Source: Hyphomicrobium sp. (lineage in GTDB: Bacteria; Pseudomonadota; Alphaproteobacteria; Rhizobiales; Hyphomicrobiaceae). Taken from it: a DNA stretch of 64,000 nt. Position numbers and translations under genes: made by a program. The stretch covers positions 124,001 through 188,000 of the forward strand of contig JADJVG010000006.1 of the NCBI GenBank assembly GCA_016716675.1. Direction: 5' to 3'. Below the pieces are notes generated by a model that was not told the origin of the DNA, did no database searches, and worked only from the letters and a program-made list of their open reading frames with translations. Shown in pieces: positions 21,501 to 28,254 of this stretch (positions are counted from its first letter, which is position 1; each line of letters opens with the position of its first letter).

Positions 21501-24500
21501 CGGCCCGGTTCCGGCCGCGACGTACACCGTCTCGGACAGCAACGGCGGCTTCGATACTGGTACGCTGACGCTCGCCGTCACGTCGGTCAACGACGCACCG
21601 GTGGCTGACGACGAAACCGGTACGGCGACGGAAGATACAACCCTCACCGTTCCGGCGGCTTCTGGCCTGCTGGTCGGCGACACGGATGCGGATGGCAATC
21701 CGCTGACGATCACGCAGTTCACCGTTGATGGTGTCACTGGCACGTTCACGGCCGGTTCGCCTGCGTCGATCCCGAATGTCGGCGTCCTCACGATCTACAC
21801 CGATGGCTCGTATACGTTCGTGCCGGCTGCCAACTTCAATGGCCCGGTTCCGGCCGCGACGTATACCGTCTCCGATAGCAACGGCGGCTTCGATACCGGC
21901 ACGCTGACGCTTGCCGTAACGGCCGTCAATGACGCGCCGGTGGCTGACGATGAGACAGGCACGGCGACGGAAGATACGACTCTGTCGGTTCCGGCGGCTT
22001 CTGGCCTGCTGGTCGGCGATACGGACGCGGATAACAACCCGCTGACCATCACCCAGTTCACGGTTGCTGGCGTTGCTGGCACGTTCACGGCGGGTTCGCC
22101 TGCGTCGATCCCGAATGTCGGCGTCCTCACGATCTACACCGATGGCTCGTATACGTTCGTGCCTGCCGCGAACTTTAACGGACCGGTTCCGGTCGCGACG
22201 TATACCGTCTCCGATAGCAACGGCGGCTTCGATACCGGTACGCTGACGCTCGCCGTCACGTCGGTCAACGACGCACCGGTGGCTGACGACGAAACCGGCA
22301 CGGCAACGGAAGATACGACCCTCACCGTTCCGGCGGCCTCTGGCCTGCTGGTCGGGGACACGGATGCGGACGGCAATCCGCTGACGATCACGCAGTTCAC
22401 CGTTGATGGTGTCACTGGCACGTTCACGGCCGGTTCGCCTGCGTCGATCCCGAATGTCGGCACCCTCACCATCAACATCGACGGATCGTATACGTTCGTG
22501 CCTGCCGCGAACTTTAACGGGCCGGTTCCGGTCGCGACGTATACCGTCTCCGATAGCAACGGGGGCTTTGATACCGGTACGCTGACGCTCGCGGTTACCG
22601 CAGTCAACGACGCACCGGTGGCGGCCGACGTCTCGCAGACAACGACTGAAGACACGCCCGTCAGCGGCACGCTGACGGCAACAGACGTCGATAGCAGCAC
22701 GTTGACCTTCACCAAGGCCACCGACCCAAGCCATGGCACGGTCGTCGTCAACCCGAACGGCACGTACACCTACACGCCGTCGCCCAACTACAACGGGCCT
22801 GACAGCTTCACCTACACCGTTTCCGATGGAAACGGCGGATCGGTTACGCACACTGTCACCATCAACGTCGCTGGCTTCAACGACCCGCCGGTCGCTGTGG
22901 ATGACACGGCGGAAGGTGCGGAAGATTCGATCATCACGGGTGACGTCACGCCGGGTACACCCGGTCAGGATAGCGATCCTGAAGGCAATACGCTGTTGGT
23001 CGTCGATGCCGACGGCAATGCGCTGAATGGGCTGACGCCGGTCTCTGGTCCGTCGAACGGCACGGTTGTCTTGAATGCAAACGGCACATTCACCTATACG
23101 CCGAACGCCAACTACCATGGCACCGACAGCTTCACCTATCGCATCAGCGATGGAATGGGCGGCTTTGCGGAGGCGACCGTCACGCTGACGATCAATCCGG
23201 TGAACGACGCTCCCACCGCTACGAATGGTTCGCTGACGACACCGGAAGATACCGTCTTCTCAGGCACATTGCCTGTCGCAACCGATGTCGACGGTGACGA
23301 CTTGACGTACGCTGCGGGAACCAACCCTGCGCACGGCACGGTCGTCGTCTACGCGAATGGCACGTATACATACACGCCGGCTCCGAATTACAGCGGCTCG
23401 GATACGTTCACGTACACCGTGTCGGATGGCAAAGGCGCGGTCATCAGTCATGCCATCACTGTGATGGTAACGCCGGTCAACGACGCGCCGGTTGCGGTCG
23501 ACGTTTCCAAGGTAACGGCTGAAGATACGCCCGTCAGCGGGATACTGACGGCGACTGATATCGATGGCGACACCCTGACGTTCTTGAAGGCGTCAGATCC
23601 GGCCAATGGCACCGTCGTCGTCAACGCCAATGGCACGTACACCTACACGCCGAACGCAAACTATGTTGGTGGCGACAGCTTCACGTATACCGTGTCCGAC
23701 GGCAAGGGCGGTAGCGTGACGAAAACCGTCGCAATCACCGTGACGCCTGTTAACGACGCGCCGGTTGCGCAGAATGTCTCGACCATCACGCCGGAAGAAA
23801 CCCCGGTAAGCGGCGTCTTGACGGCGACGGACATCGACGGCGGTGCTCTGACGTTCACGAAGGCGTCGAACCCGGCGCACGGCACGGTCGTGGTCAACGC
23901 CAACGGCACCTACACCTACACGCCAGCTCCGAATTACAACGGCCAGGACAGCTTCACCTACACCGTCTCTGACGGCAACGGCGGAACAGTGACGCGGACG
24001 GTTGCAATTACTGTGACGCCGTTGAACGACATTCCCGTCGTCTCTGAAATAAAGGCGCCGCCTTCGGTGGATGGCGGCAAGGTTACGTTCGACGTATCGA
24101 AGGTGGTTGTCGATGTCGACGGAGACGCGCTGACGTACTCAGCAACCGGCTTGCCACCCGGCTTGTCGATTAATCCGACGAGCGGTGTCATTACTGGAAC
24201 GCTGCCGAAAGATGCGTCGCAATCCGGTCCCTACACCGTGACGTTGACGGTTGATGACGGAAAGGGCGGCGTTGTCACCAAGACGTTCACCTGGCCGGTG
24301 ACGAACCCCGCGCCTTCGGCGACGGATGATAGTGCATTTGTCAAAGCCGGTGAGGCCACGACAGTCAATGTGCTGGCCAACGATCGCGATCCCGATGGCG
24401 ACGCTCTGACGGTCACGAAGGCGCAAGCGGCCAACGGCCAGGTGCAAATCCTGGCGGACGGTTCGATCAAATACATCCCGACTGCCGGCTTCGTCGGAAC

Positions 24501-25377
24501 GGATCGGATCACGTACGTTGTCAGCGACGGCAATGGCGGCTTCGCTATCGCGTCGGTGACGATCAGCGTGGCCGAGGATGGCTATGACGAAAAGACCACG
24601 GAGTTCGGCTTCGAAGGCACGGAAACGCCATTCGAAAATGGCATCAATGGCAGCGGCACAGGCACATCGGCAGGCATAACCGCCGAAGGTGCCGTGGTCG
24701 ATGCGGTCTTCGATATCGGCATGTTGCGCAGTCTCGCAGGCCAGCTCGGTGAGAGCGGTGCTGTGCTTGCCGCTGCAAACGGCGTGCGGTCACTCGATGG
24801 CGTCGCGCGGATGACAACAACCGGCGTTGTCGTTGATACGATCCGTGCCGAGCGGGCTCGCGAAATGATGTTCAGCGCTGGCTTGAATGGCATAGATCAA
24901 CAGGTTGGCTTTGACGGGCTGGCCGGGTTCTCGATGCGTAACAACGTACCGGGTAATCTCGGTGGTCTCAGCGCCCGCGAGCAGGTGGTCATCGAGAGCC
25001 TCGTGCGGAAGGATACGCTGATCATCCAGATCTCCAACACGCTGGAGAGCGGATCACGGCAGATTATCGACTATCGCATCATGCAGATCGATGGAAAGCC
25101 GTTGCCGCAGTGGTTGGATCGGGCAGGAAAGGACCTGTTGATCGGGCGCCGGGATGTCGGCACCGAAGTCCTCATGCTCAAAGTCGAGGCGGTCTACTCC
25201 GATGGCTCGGTGATCGTGCAGGAGGTGCAGATCGACACCGCAACTGGCGAAATTCAGCCTGTTATCGTTGCCAACCGCGACGTGCCGGCTCCGCCCATGT
25301 TCGGAGATCAGCTGCAGGCGCCGTCTCAGCTGACGATCGACCAGATCGAAGGCTTGGGCGTGGCCATCTCCCGGTAA
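12379..25377 (+). CDS. giant surface protein, segment 5: repeats and C-terminal region
   Basis: This is the longest uninterrupted part, about 4,332 codons. The first ten or so residues are out-of-frame with the repeat and sense begins near 12415. It contains the rest of the 217-residue array (to 15906), then diverged tandem-95-type domains with YNGSDSFTYTVTSGGV-like cores. Two 113-residue domains follow (16813-17490), then more diverged domains, six near-identical 113-residue repeats (20569-22602), further DTDGD-containing cadherin-like domains and two putative Ig domains (GLPPGLSINPTSGVITGTL). The tail from about 24,570 is unique: a glycine-rich stretch, helical segments (EQVVIESLVRKDTLII) and a final domain with LPQWLDRAGKDLLIGRRDVG. 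No GGxGxD repeats or sortase motif occur. A hairpin terminator follows directly. Confidence 0.82.
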   Translation: MPTSMAVRPTTTLSVPAGTGTLSVVTTGGATITNNGTGTVTIAGTAAQINTAIASITYTPLADYNGSATLSMSTSDGSLSASGTVSIAITAVADISNDTATTNEDTAVTFAPLGNDTFENAGRTISAINGTAITAGGAGVAVTGGVVTLSASGNLTFTPTANYNGTPSFTYTVTSGGVTETATVNMTVSSVNDAPTQSVPVAQTTTEDTAVVISGASVADVDGGTLTTTLSVPAGTGTLSVVTTGGATITNNGTGTVTIAGTAAQINTAIASITYTPLADYNGSATLSMSTSDGSLSASGTVSIAITAVADISNDTATTNEDTAVTFAPLGNDSFENAGRTITAINGTAITAGGAGVTVTGGVVTLSASGNLTFTPTANYNGTPSFTYTVTSGGVTETATVNMTVTAVNDAPTQSVPVAQTTNEDTAVVISGASVADVDGGTLTTTLSVPAGTGTLSVVTTGGATITNNGTGTVTIAGTAAQINTAIASITYTPLADYNGSATLSMSTSDGSLSASGTVSIAITAVADISNDTATTNEDTAVTFAPLGNDTFENAGRTITAINGTAITAGGAGVAVTGGVVTLSASGNLTFTPTANYNGTPSFTYTVTSGGVTETATVNMTVSSVNDAPTQSVPVAQTTTEDTAVVISGASVADVDGGALTTTLSVPAGTGTLSVVTTGGATITNNGTGTVTIAGTAAQINTAIASITYTPLADYNGSATLSMSTSDGTLSASGTVSIAITAVADISNDTATTNEDTAVTFAPLGNDTFENAGRTITAINGTAITAGGAGVTVTGGVVTLSASGNLTFTPTANYNGTPSFTYTVTSGGVTETATVNMTVTAVNDAPTQSVPVAQTTNEDTAVVISGASVADVDGGTLTTTLSVPAGTGTLSVVTTGGATITNDGTGTVTIAGTAAQINTAIASITYTPLADYNGSATLSMSTSDGTLSASGTVSIAITAVADISNDTATTNEDTAVTFAPLTNDSFENAGRTISAINGTAITAGGAGVAVTGGVVTLSASGNLTFTPTANYNGTPSFTYTVTSGGVTETATVNMTVTAVNDAPTQSVPVAQTTTEDTAVVISGASVADVDGGTLTTTLSVPAGTGTLSVVTTGGATITNNGTGTVTIAGTAAQINTAIASITYTPLADYNGSATLSMSTSDGSLSASGTVSIAITAVADISNDTATTNEDTAVTFNAITGTNGATADSFEGTPSVTSVTQPTNGSVTFAANGSITYTPSSNFNGTDTFTYTVTSGGVQETATVTVTVAAVNDAPVNTVPGDQSTNEDANLVFSAANGNAITIADVDSTVTTTLTVANGSLTLGSITGVSVTGNGTGTVTITGSASAITAALSGLAFAPTADWNGATTLNVSTSDGLAPAAVNAVAITVAPVVDIATDSVTVTEDVSQTFNVLTNDSFENAGATVSSVTQPTHGVVSIGSGGNVTYTPSANYNGSDSFTYTVTSGGVTETTTVTLNVTAVNDAPVADDETGTATEDTTLTVPAASGLLVGDTDADNNPLTITQFTVDGVAGTFTAGSPASIPNVGTLTINADGSYTFVPASNFNGPVPAATYTVSDNNGGFDTGTLTLAVTAVNDAPVAVDDTGLAEEDTLLSVSNVAGLLSNDGDVDSSPLTITQFTVAGVSGTFTAGSPASIPSVGVLTINADGSYTFNPALDYIGAVPVATYTVSDGNGGLDTGTLTIAVNPANDGPVNAVPGAQTVAEDVATAITGVSVSDIDGGTLTTTLTVTNGTLAVTLGGGATITGSGTGTITLTGTAAEINSALDGLMFTGTADYSGPAILTVQTSDGIETDTDTVAITVTPVADITADTVATTEDSSISFNVLTGTNGATADTFEGTPSVTAYTQPANGTVTIAANGSVVYVPNANFNGTDTFTYTVTSGGVTETTTVTVNVAAANDAPAQTLPGDQSTSEDTNVVFSGANGNQIIIADIDAAASVTTTISVPAGSLTALATAGVTITGNATGTVTLTGAPAAVTAALNGLTYTPVADYNGAITMSVSTTDGVAAPVSGTVDIDISPVVDIQADTLLATEDTAATISVLSNDTFENAGRTVTSVTQGSNGSVAINGNGTITYVPNANFNGTDSFTYTVTSGGVTETVTVSVVVAAANDAVTQSVPASQTVVEDAALTFSAANGNAITVADIDGDSLTTTISVTNGVIDLGSITGITVSGDGTATVVITGSAAAINAALEGMTYSPVADYYGAAGMTVSTTDGATTASGTVPLAITAVVDISDDAQTTSEDTAVVFNVLSNDTFEGSSEVVSAVTQPANGSVSIGAGGQITYTPNANFNGTDTFTYTVTSGGVTETATVEVIVTPANDALIASVPSAQSVNEDTPLVFSSSNGNAITVSDIDGDTINMTLSATNGVLTLAATAGLTITGDGTGTITLSGSAAAITAALEGLEFAPDADYNGAAVLSISATDGTATTSQTVPVTINAVADIVANTVSTNEDTAVTFNALANDSFESSGRAVTSVTQGASGSVSFLADGTLVYTPNTNFHGVDTFSYTVTSNGTTETTTVTVNVAAVNDAPTTTGITNVSNVDGATVLIDVTSSFADVDSGDVLTYAASGLPAGLVIDSATGVISGTIDKNASQSGPYTVVVTASDGNSGGTVSTSFTWTVTNPGPTANNDAITVAEDAAPTTISVLANDTDPDGDALSVTGATASNGTVSILPGGTISYQPAANFNGTDTIVYQISDGNGGVSTATVTVTVTAVNDAPVADDETGTATEDTTLTVPAASGLLVGDTDADNNPLTITQFTVDGVTGTFTAGSPASIPNVGVLTINADGSYTFVPAANYNGAVPVATYTVSDSNGGFDTGTLTLAVTAVNDAPVADDETGTATEDTTLTVPAASGLLVGDTDADGNPLTITQFTVDGVTGTFTAGSPASIPNVGTLTINIDGSYTFVPAANFNGPVPVATYTVSDSNGGFDTGTLTLAVTAVNDAPVADDETGTATEDTTLTVPAASGLLVGDTDADNNPLTITQFTVAGVAGTFTAGSPASIPNVGVLTINADGSYTFVPAANYYGPVPAATYTVSDSNGGFDTGTLTLAVTSVNDAPVADDETGTATEDTTLTVPAASGLLVGDTDADGNPLTITQFTVDGVTGTFTAGSPASIPNVGVLTIYTDGSYTFVPAANFNGPVPAATYTVSDSNGGFDTGTLTLAVTAVNDAPVADDETGTATEDTTLSVPAASGLLVGDTDADNNPLTITQFTVAGVAGTFTAGSPASIPNVGVLTIYTDGSYTFVPAANFNGPVPVATYTVSDSNGGFDTGTLTLAVTSVNDAPVADDETGTATEDTTLTVPAASGLLVGDTDADGNPLTITQFTVDGVTGTFTAGSPASIPNVGTLTINIDGSYTFVPAANFNGPVPVATYTVSDSNGGFDTGTLTLAVTAVNDAPVAADVSQTTTEDTPVSGTLTATDVDSSTLTFTKATDPSHGTVVVNPNGTYTYTPSPNYNGPDSFTYTVSDGNGGSVTHTVTINVAGFNDPPVAVDDTAEGAEDSIITGDVTPGTPGQDSDPEGNTLLVVDADGNALNGLTPVSGPSNGTVVLNANGTFTYTPNANYHGTDSFTYRISDGMGGFAEATVTLTINPVNDAPTATNGSLTTPEDTVFSGTLPVATDVDGDDLTYAAGTNPAHGTVVVYANGTYTYTPAPNYSGSDTFTYTVSDGKGAVISHAITVMVTPVNDAPVAVDVSKVTAEDTPVSGILTATDIDGDTLTFLKASDPANGTVVVNANGTYTYTPNANYVGGDSFTYTVSDGKGGSVTKTVAITVTPVNDAPVAQNVSTITPEETPVSGVLTATDIDGGALTFTKASNPAHGTVVVNANGTYTYTPAPNYNGQDSFTYTVSDGNGGTVTRTVAITVTPLNDIPVVSEIKAPPSVDGGKVTFDVSKVVVDVDGDALTYSATGLPPGLSINPTSGVITGTLPKDASQSGPYTVTLTVDDGKGGVVTKTFTWPVTNPAPSATDDSAFVKAGEATTVNVLANDRDPDGDALTVTKAQAANGQVQILADGSIKYIPTAGFVGTDRITYVVSDGNGGFAIASVTISVAEDGYDEKTTEFGFEGTETPFENGINGSGTGTSAGITAEGAVVDAVFDIGMLRSLAGQLGESGAVLAAANGVRSLDGVARMTTTGVVVDTIRAERAREMMFSAGLNGIDQQVGFDGLAGFSMRNNVPGNLGGLSAREQVVIESLVRKDTLIIQISNTLESGSRQIIDYRIMQIDGKPLPQWLDRAGKDLLIGRRDVGTEVLMLKVEAVYSDGSVIVQEVQIDTATGEIQPVIVANRDVPAPPMFGDQLQAPSQLTIDQIEGLGVAISR
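16813..17490 (+). repeat. two diverged 339-bp (113-residue) coding repeats
   Basis: Two adjacent units start at 16813 and 17152. They have the same 113-residue layout as the array at 20569: VNDAPVA, TEDTTL or EEDTLL, LTITQFTV, GTFTAGSPASIP, and YTVSDNNGG. The first is close to the later array and the second has diverged. They look like the older source copies of the amplified array downstream. Confidence 0.8.
20569..22602 (+). repeat. six tandem 339-bp (113-residue) coding repeats with alternating variants
   Basis: Units start at 20569, 20908, 21247, 21586, 21925 and 22264, and each encodes a cadherin-like domain beginning VNDAPVADDETGTATEDTT. Copies 2, 4 and 6 share DADGNPLTITQFTVDGVTG, and copies 3 and 5 share DADNNPLTITQFTVAGVAG. 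A two-unit (678-bp) block therefore seems to have been duplicated as a whole. Confidence 0.9.
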
Positions 25378-25405
25378 AAAGGGCGGTTAACAGCCGCCAC
25401 GTTTC

Positions 25406-25440
25406 AGCCGGGCCCGTTCAGCGGGCCCGGCTTATTTGTC
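25406..25440 (+). terminator. rho-independent terminator of the giant gene
   Basis: A perfect 11-bp stem (25406-25416 with 25422-25432, AGCCGGGCCCG / CGGGCCCGGCT) with a TTCAG loop is followed by TATTTGT. It lies 29 bases after the giant gene's stop and separates it from the methyltransferase gene. Confidence 0.85.
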
Positions 25441-25505
25441 AGAAGCGCCAAATGGCGTACACAGTGGCGTGTCACCATGATTTGACCGGGGCCCCGCACT
25501 CGACA

Positions 25506-26246
25506 ATGCAATTCGACGCCAAGGATCTCCGCGATTTCTACCGCACGCCGCTCGGCCAAATTGTCCGTCGGCAGCTGGCGTCGCGCATTCGCGGACGTTG
25601 GAAACGCTTGAACGGCCAGACGCTCGTCGGCGTCGGTTTCGCCGCGCCGTTTCTTGGGTCGTTTCGCGCCGAAGCAGCGCGCGTCGCCTGCTTCATGCCG
25701 GCCCGGCAGGGTGCGCTGGTGTGGCCGCAGGGCGCACGCTGCCACTCGGTGCTGGTTGAGGAACATCTCTGGCCGCTGCCCGACAACAGCGTTGATCGGC
25801 TGCTCGCGGTGCATTGCATTGAACAAGCCGAGCGTGTTGGACCTTTGCTGCGCGAAGCGTGGCGGGTGTTGGCACCGGACGGTCGCCTTCTGATTATCGT
25901 GCCGAACCGGCGCGGGCTGTGGTCGCGCATTGATGCAACACCGTTCGGACAAGGTCTGCCGTTCAGCCGGACGCAGCTTGAGCGGCTGTTGACCGACGGA
26001 TTGTTCACGCCGATCGAATGGAGCGAAGCACTCTACTTTCCGCCTTTTGACAAGCGCATGCTGCTGCGCATGGCGCCGACACTGGAGCGATCGCTGGCGC
26101 GCATGTCGTTCGGAGTTGCCGGCGTGATCATCGTCGAGGCGCGCAAGGAAATCATGGCGCCTGTCGGTGGTGGATTGAAAGCTGAAACCGTGCGCGTTCT
26201 GAGGCCGTCGGAAAGCATCAACCGGACGCCGCGAGTGGGCGTCTGA
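25506..26246 (+). CDS. class I SAM-dependent methyltransferase
   Basis: This 246-residue protein has a methyltransferase type-11-like core. WPLPDNSVDRLLAVHCIEQA corresponds to motif II, and LREAWRVLAPDGRLLIIVPN is the typical strand-5 region. The glycine-rich SAM-binding loop is weak (GVGFAAPFLGSFRAEA). Related alphaproteobacterial proteins open with a similar DLRDFYRTPLGQIVRR sequence, so I start at ATG 25506 rather than the in-frame ATG 25452. The substrate is unknown. It is convergent with metW with only 4 bases between the stops, and it is separated from the giant gene by a terminator. Confidence 0.75.
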   Translation: MQFDAKDLRDFYRTPLGQIVRRQLASRIRGRWKRLNGQTLVGVGFAAPFLGSFRAEAARVACFMPARQGALVWPQGARCHSVLVEEHLWPLPDNSVDRLLAVHCIEQAERVGPLLREAWRVLAPDGRLLIIVPNRRGLWSRIDATPFGQGLPFSRTQLERLLTDGLFTPIEWSEALYFPPFDKRMLLRMAPTLERSLARMSFGVAGVIIVEARKEIMAPVGGGLKAETVRVLRPSESINRTPRVGV

Positions 26247-26250
26247 CGGT

Positions 26251-26886
26251 TTACCTGGCTGTGTCCGTGCTCTTCAGTAGAAACACGGCCTGTTCACCGA
26301 ACATGTTCTGCATCGACAGCGACCACTTGATCGGCAGACGCTTGCCGTAGGCGTTGAATGCCACCGCTTGCTCAACGTCGGCGTTCACATGGCCGCACAG
26401 ATCGGCGAAATCGCGGATCGTGCAGAGGTGGGCGTTTGGGCTCTCATACCAGTTGTCGGGCAGGTTATGCGTCACCGGCATGCGCCCACCAAACAACAGC
26501 CCGGCGCGAATCCGCCAATGCCCGAAATTCGGAAACGAGACGATCGCGCGCCGTCCGATGCGCAGCAGATTTTCTAGCACGGGCTTCGGGTGGCGGGTCG
26601 CCTGAATGGTCAGCGATAGAACGGCATAATCGAAAGCCTGGTCGGGATAATTGGTGAGGTCGCGGTCGGCGTCTCCCTGGATGACGGAGAGCCCGCGCGC
26701 CACGCACGCATTGACCCTGTTGCGATCCAGCTCGACGCCGCGCCCATCGACGCCGCGGCGCTCTGTCAGAAGCTGGAGCAGCTCGCCGTCGCCGCAGCCA
26801 ACGTCGAGCACGCGCGAACCAGGCTCGATCATTTCGGCGATCAGCTCATGGTCGACGCGGATCGAAAATGGCGTTTGTGTTGTCAT
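26251..26886 (-). CDS. metW: methionine biosynthesis protein MetW
   Basis: This 211-residue SAM-dependent-methyltransferase-fold protein carries the SAM loop VLDVGCGDGELLQLL (about 27-41) and the MetW hallmarks RHPKPVLENLLRIGRRAIVSFPNFGHW and LPDNWYESPN in shorter runs. In bacteria lacking MetA-type enzymes, MetW partners MetX and is needed for homoserine O-acetylation or methionine synthesis; its own chemistry is not settled. Its ATG overlaps the metX stop by 4 bases, so the two are translationally coupled as usual. Confidence 0.93.
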   Translation of the reverse strand: MTTQTPFSIRVDHELIAEMIEPGSRVLDVGCGDGELLQLLTERRGVDGRGVELDRNRVNACVARGLSVIQGDADRDLTNYPDQAFDYAVLSLTIQATRHPKPVLENLLRIGRRAIVSFPNFGHWRIRAGLLFGGRMPVTHNLPDNWYESPNAHLCTIRDFADLCGHVNADVEQAVAFNAYGKRLPIKWSLSMQNMFGEQAVFLLKSTDTAR

Positions 26887-28076
26887 TGGGCGGCCTCGAG
26901 CCCGCGCTTGGTGGCGGCCGCATTCAGGAAGCCGCGGATGGTCGCGAAGAAGGTCGGCTCTTCGAGCAGGAACGCGTCGTGGCCCTTATCGCTCTCGATT
27001 TCGACGAACGAGACGTTGGCCGCGACCGCGTTCAAGGCTTGCACAATCTCGCGGCTTTCGCGTGTCGGGTAGAGCCAGTCTGATGTGAACGACACCACGC
27101 AGAACCGCGTCTTGGTTCCGCGGAAGGCATTTGCGAGTACATCGCCGAATTTGGTTTTCAGATCGAAATAATCCATCGCCCGCGTAATGTAGAGATAGCT
27201 ATTGGCGTCAAAGCGATCGACGAACGTCGAGCCCTGATGGCGCAGATAGCTTTCCACCTGAAACTCGGCGTTGAACGTGAAAGCAACGTGCGACCGGTTC
27301 TGCAGACTGCGCCCGAATTTGCGGTGCAGGGCTTCTTCCGAAAGGTACGTAATGTGGGCAGCCATGCGCGCCACCGCCAGCCCGTTGCGCGGGATCTTGC
27401 CGGCCGCATAGTAATTGCCGCCCAGCCAATCCGGATCAGCCATGACGGCTTGGCGGCCGACTTCGTGGAAGGCGATGTTCTGCGAGGAATGCCAAGCCGC
27501 CGTCGCGATCGGCGCGGCTGCGAAAACCCGATCTTTGTAGCGTGCGGCCCAGTTCAGAACCTGCATGCCACCCATCGATCCGCCGATCACGGCGAACAAC
27601 TGGTCGATGCCGAGGTAATCGATGAGGCGGGCCTGCGCATCGACCATGTCGGAGATGGTGATGACCGGGAAATCTAGGCCATAGGGTATGCCGGTCTTGG
27701 GGTTGATCGAGGCCGGGCCGGTTGAGCCCATGCAGCCGCCAAGAATGTTGGAGCAAATAACAAAGAAGCGGTCGGTATCGACCGGTTTGCCGGGGCCGAC
27801 GAGGGTTTCCCACCAGCCTGCCTTGCCGGTGACCGGATGGACGTTCGCAACATGCTGGTCGCCGGTCAGAGCGTGGCAGATCAGAATGGCGTTGGATTTG
27901 GCGGCATTCAGCGTGCCGTAGGTCTGATAGGCAATGCTGAACGGTGCTAGGCTCTGCTGGCAGGCAAGGTGTAGCGGCGCGCTCTCGTCAAAACGCACGA
28001 CGGCGCTTGAAGGCGTGTGGACCTCATTCAACCGGTGAGGCGATTGTGCACTTTGATCAGATGCCGCGGAGTTCAT
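26883..28076 (-). CDS. metX: homoserine O-acetyltransferase
   Basis: MetX transfers acetyl (or succinyl in some lineages) from CoA to L-homoserine in the cytoplasm, the first committed step to methionine. The 397-residue protein has the alpha/beta-hydrolase fold. The nucleophile elbow is GGSMGGMQ, the acid is in FTSDWLYPT and the base in KGHDAFLLEE, and ICHALTGDQH and LGGCMGSTGP are family motifs. It starts at ATG 28076 and runs into metW. A possible minus-strand -35 (TTGACT, 28151-28156) lies in the divergent region shared with hisC. I could not fit a SAM-II riboswitch there, although these are common before this gene in related bacteria. Confidence 0.95.
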   Translation of the reverse strand: MNSAASDQSAQSPHRLNEVHTPSSAVVRFDESAPLHLACQQSLAPFSIAYQTYGTLNAAKSNAILICHALTGDQHVANVHPVTGKAGWWETLVGPGKPVDTDRFFVICSNILGGCMGSTGPASINPKTGIPYGLDFPVITISDMVDAQARLIDYLGIDQLFAVIGGSMGGMQVLNWAARYKDRVFAAAPIATAAWHSSQNIAFHEVGRQAVMADPDWLGGNYYAAGKIPRNGLAVARMAAHITYLSEEALHRKFGRSLQNRSHVAFTFNAEFQVESYLRHQGSTFVDRFDANSYLYITRAMDYFDLKTKFGDVLANAFRGTKTRFCVVSFTSDWLYPTRESREIVQALNAVAANVSFVEIESDKGHDAFLLEEPTFFATIRGFLNAAATKRGLEAAQ

Positions 28077-28254
28077 ACAGTCGCTTTGATCCTACCCCGG
28101 CGAAGCCGTGTTTGCTGGCTTGAGTCGTGTGCTAGGCTCGCGCCCCGCAAAGTCAACTTTAATCTTTGATTTCAAGAGGGCTAGCCCCTATCACTACGCC
28201 GGAATGCCGCGCCCACCTGGGCCAGCCTGCCGCCCGCAACAACAGAGATCAGCC

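Larger units (their letters stand above)
4922..25377 (+). other. reconstructed giant cell-surface/secreted repeat protein gene, about 6,817 residues
   Basis: Five consecutive open segments on the plus strand (listed separately) read through as one gene if one missing base (C tract 6840-6845) and three extra bases (near 9906-9908, 11612-11613 and 12401-12415) are corrected. The corrected length, 20,454 bases, divides by three, and the protein repeats join seamlessly across each break. The order is: LEPR-type motif (residues 35-45), acidic Thr/Asp linker, DUF4347 (about 121-262), choice-of-anchor-L-like domain (about 283-536), mixed Ig/cadherin-like domains, the 217-residue array, further tandem-95-type domains, the 113-residue array, more cadherin-like domains, and a unique tail of about 270 residues. 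No RTX repeats, LPxTG or Sec signal peptide are visible. A role as adhesin or biofilm matrix protein is inferred from architecture. Confidence 0.8.

Noticed and set aside
9394..22602. Regular repeats considered as a CRISPR array or satellite
   Set aside because: Units are 651 and 339 bp, fully coding, with no unique spacers between short repeats.
20251..23118. A 955-codon open frame on the minus strand opposite the 339-bp repeats, rich in Arg, Asp and Gly
   Set aside because: It is the antisense shadow of the plus-strand repeats: its amino acid pattern repeats every 113 residues in step with them, and it has no start signal or recognisable domain.
1..25377. Horizontal acquisition of the giant-gene module via a mobile element
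   Set aside because: No integrase, transposase, flanking direct repeats or tRNA junction is visible within the window; codon use of the export genes matches the neighbours. The upstream boundary lies outside the window, so this is not excluded, only unsupported.
28077..28254. SAM-II (metA-type) riboswitch upstream of metX
   Set aside because: The minus-strand leader lacks the conserved pseudoknot segments I would expect; only a short AAGCC/GGCTT hairpin is present.
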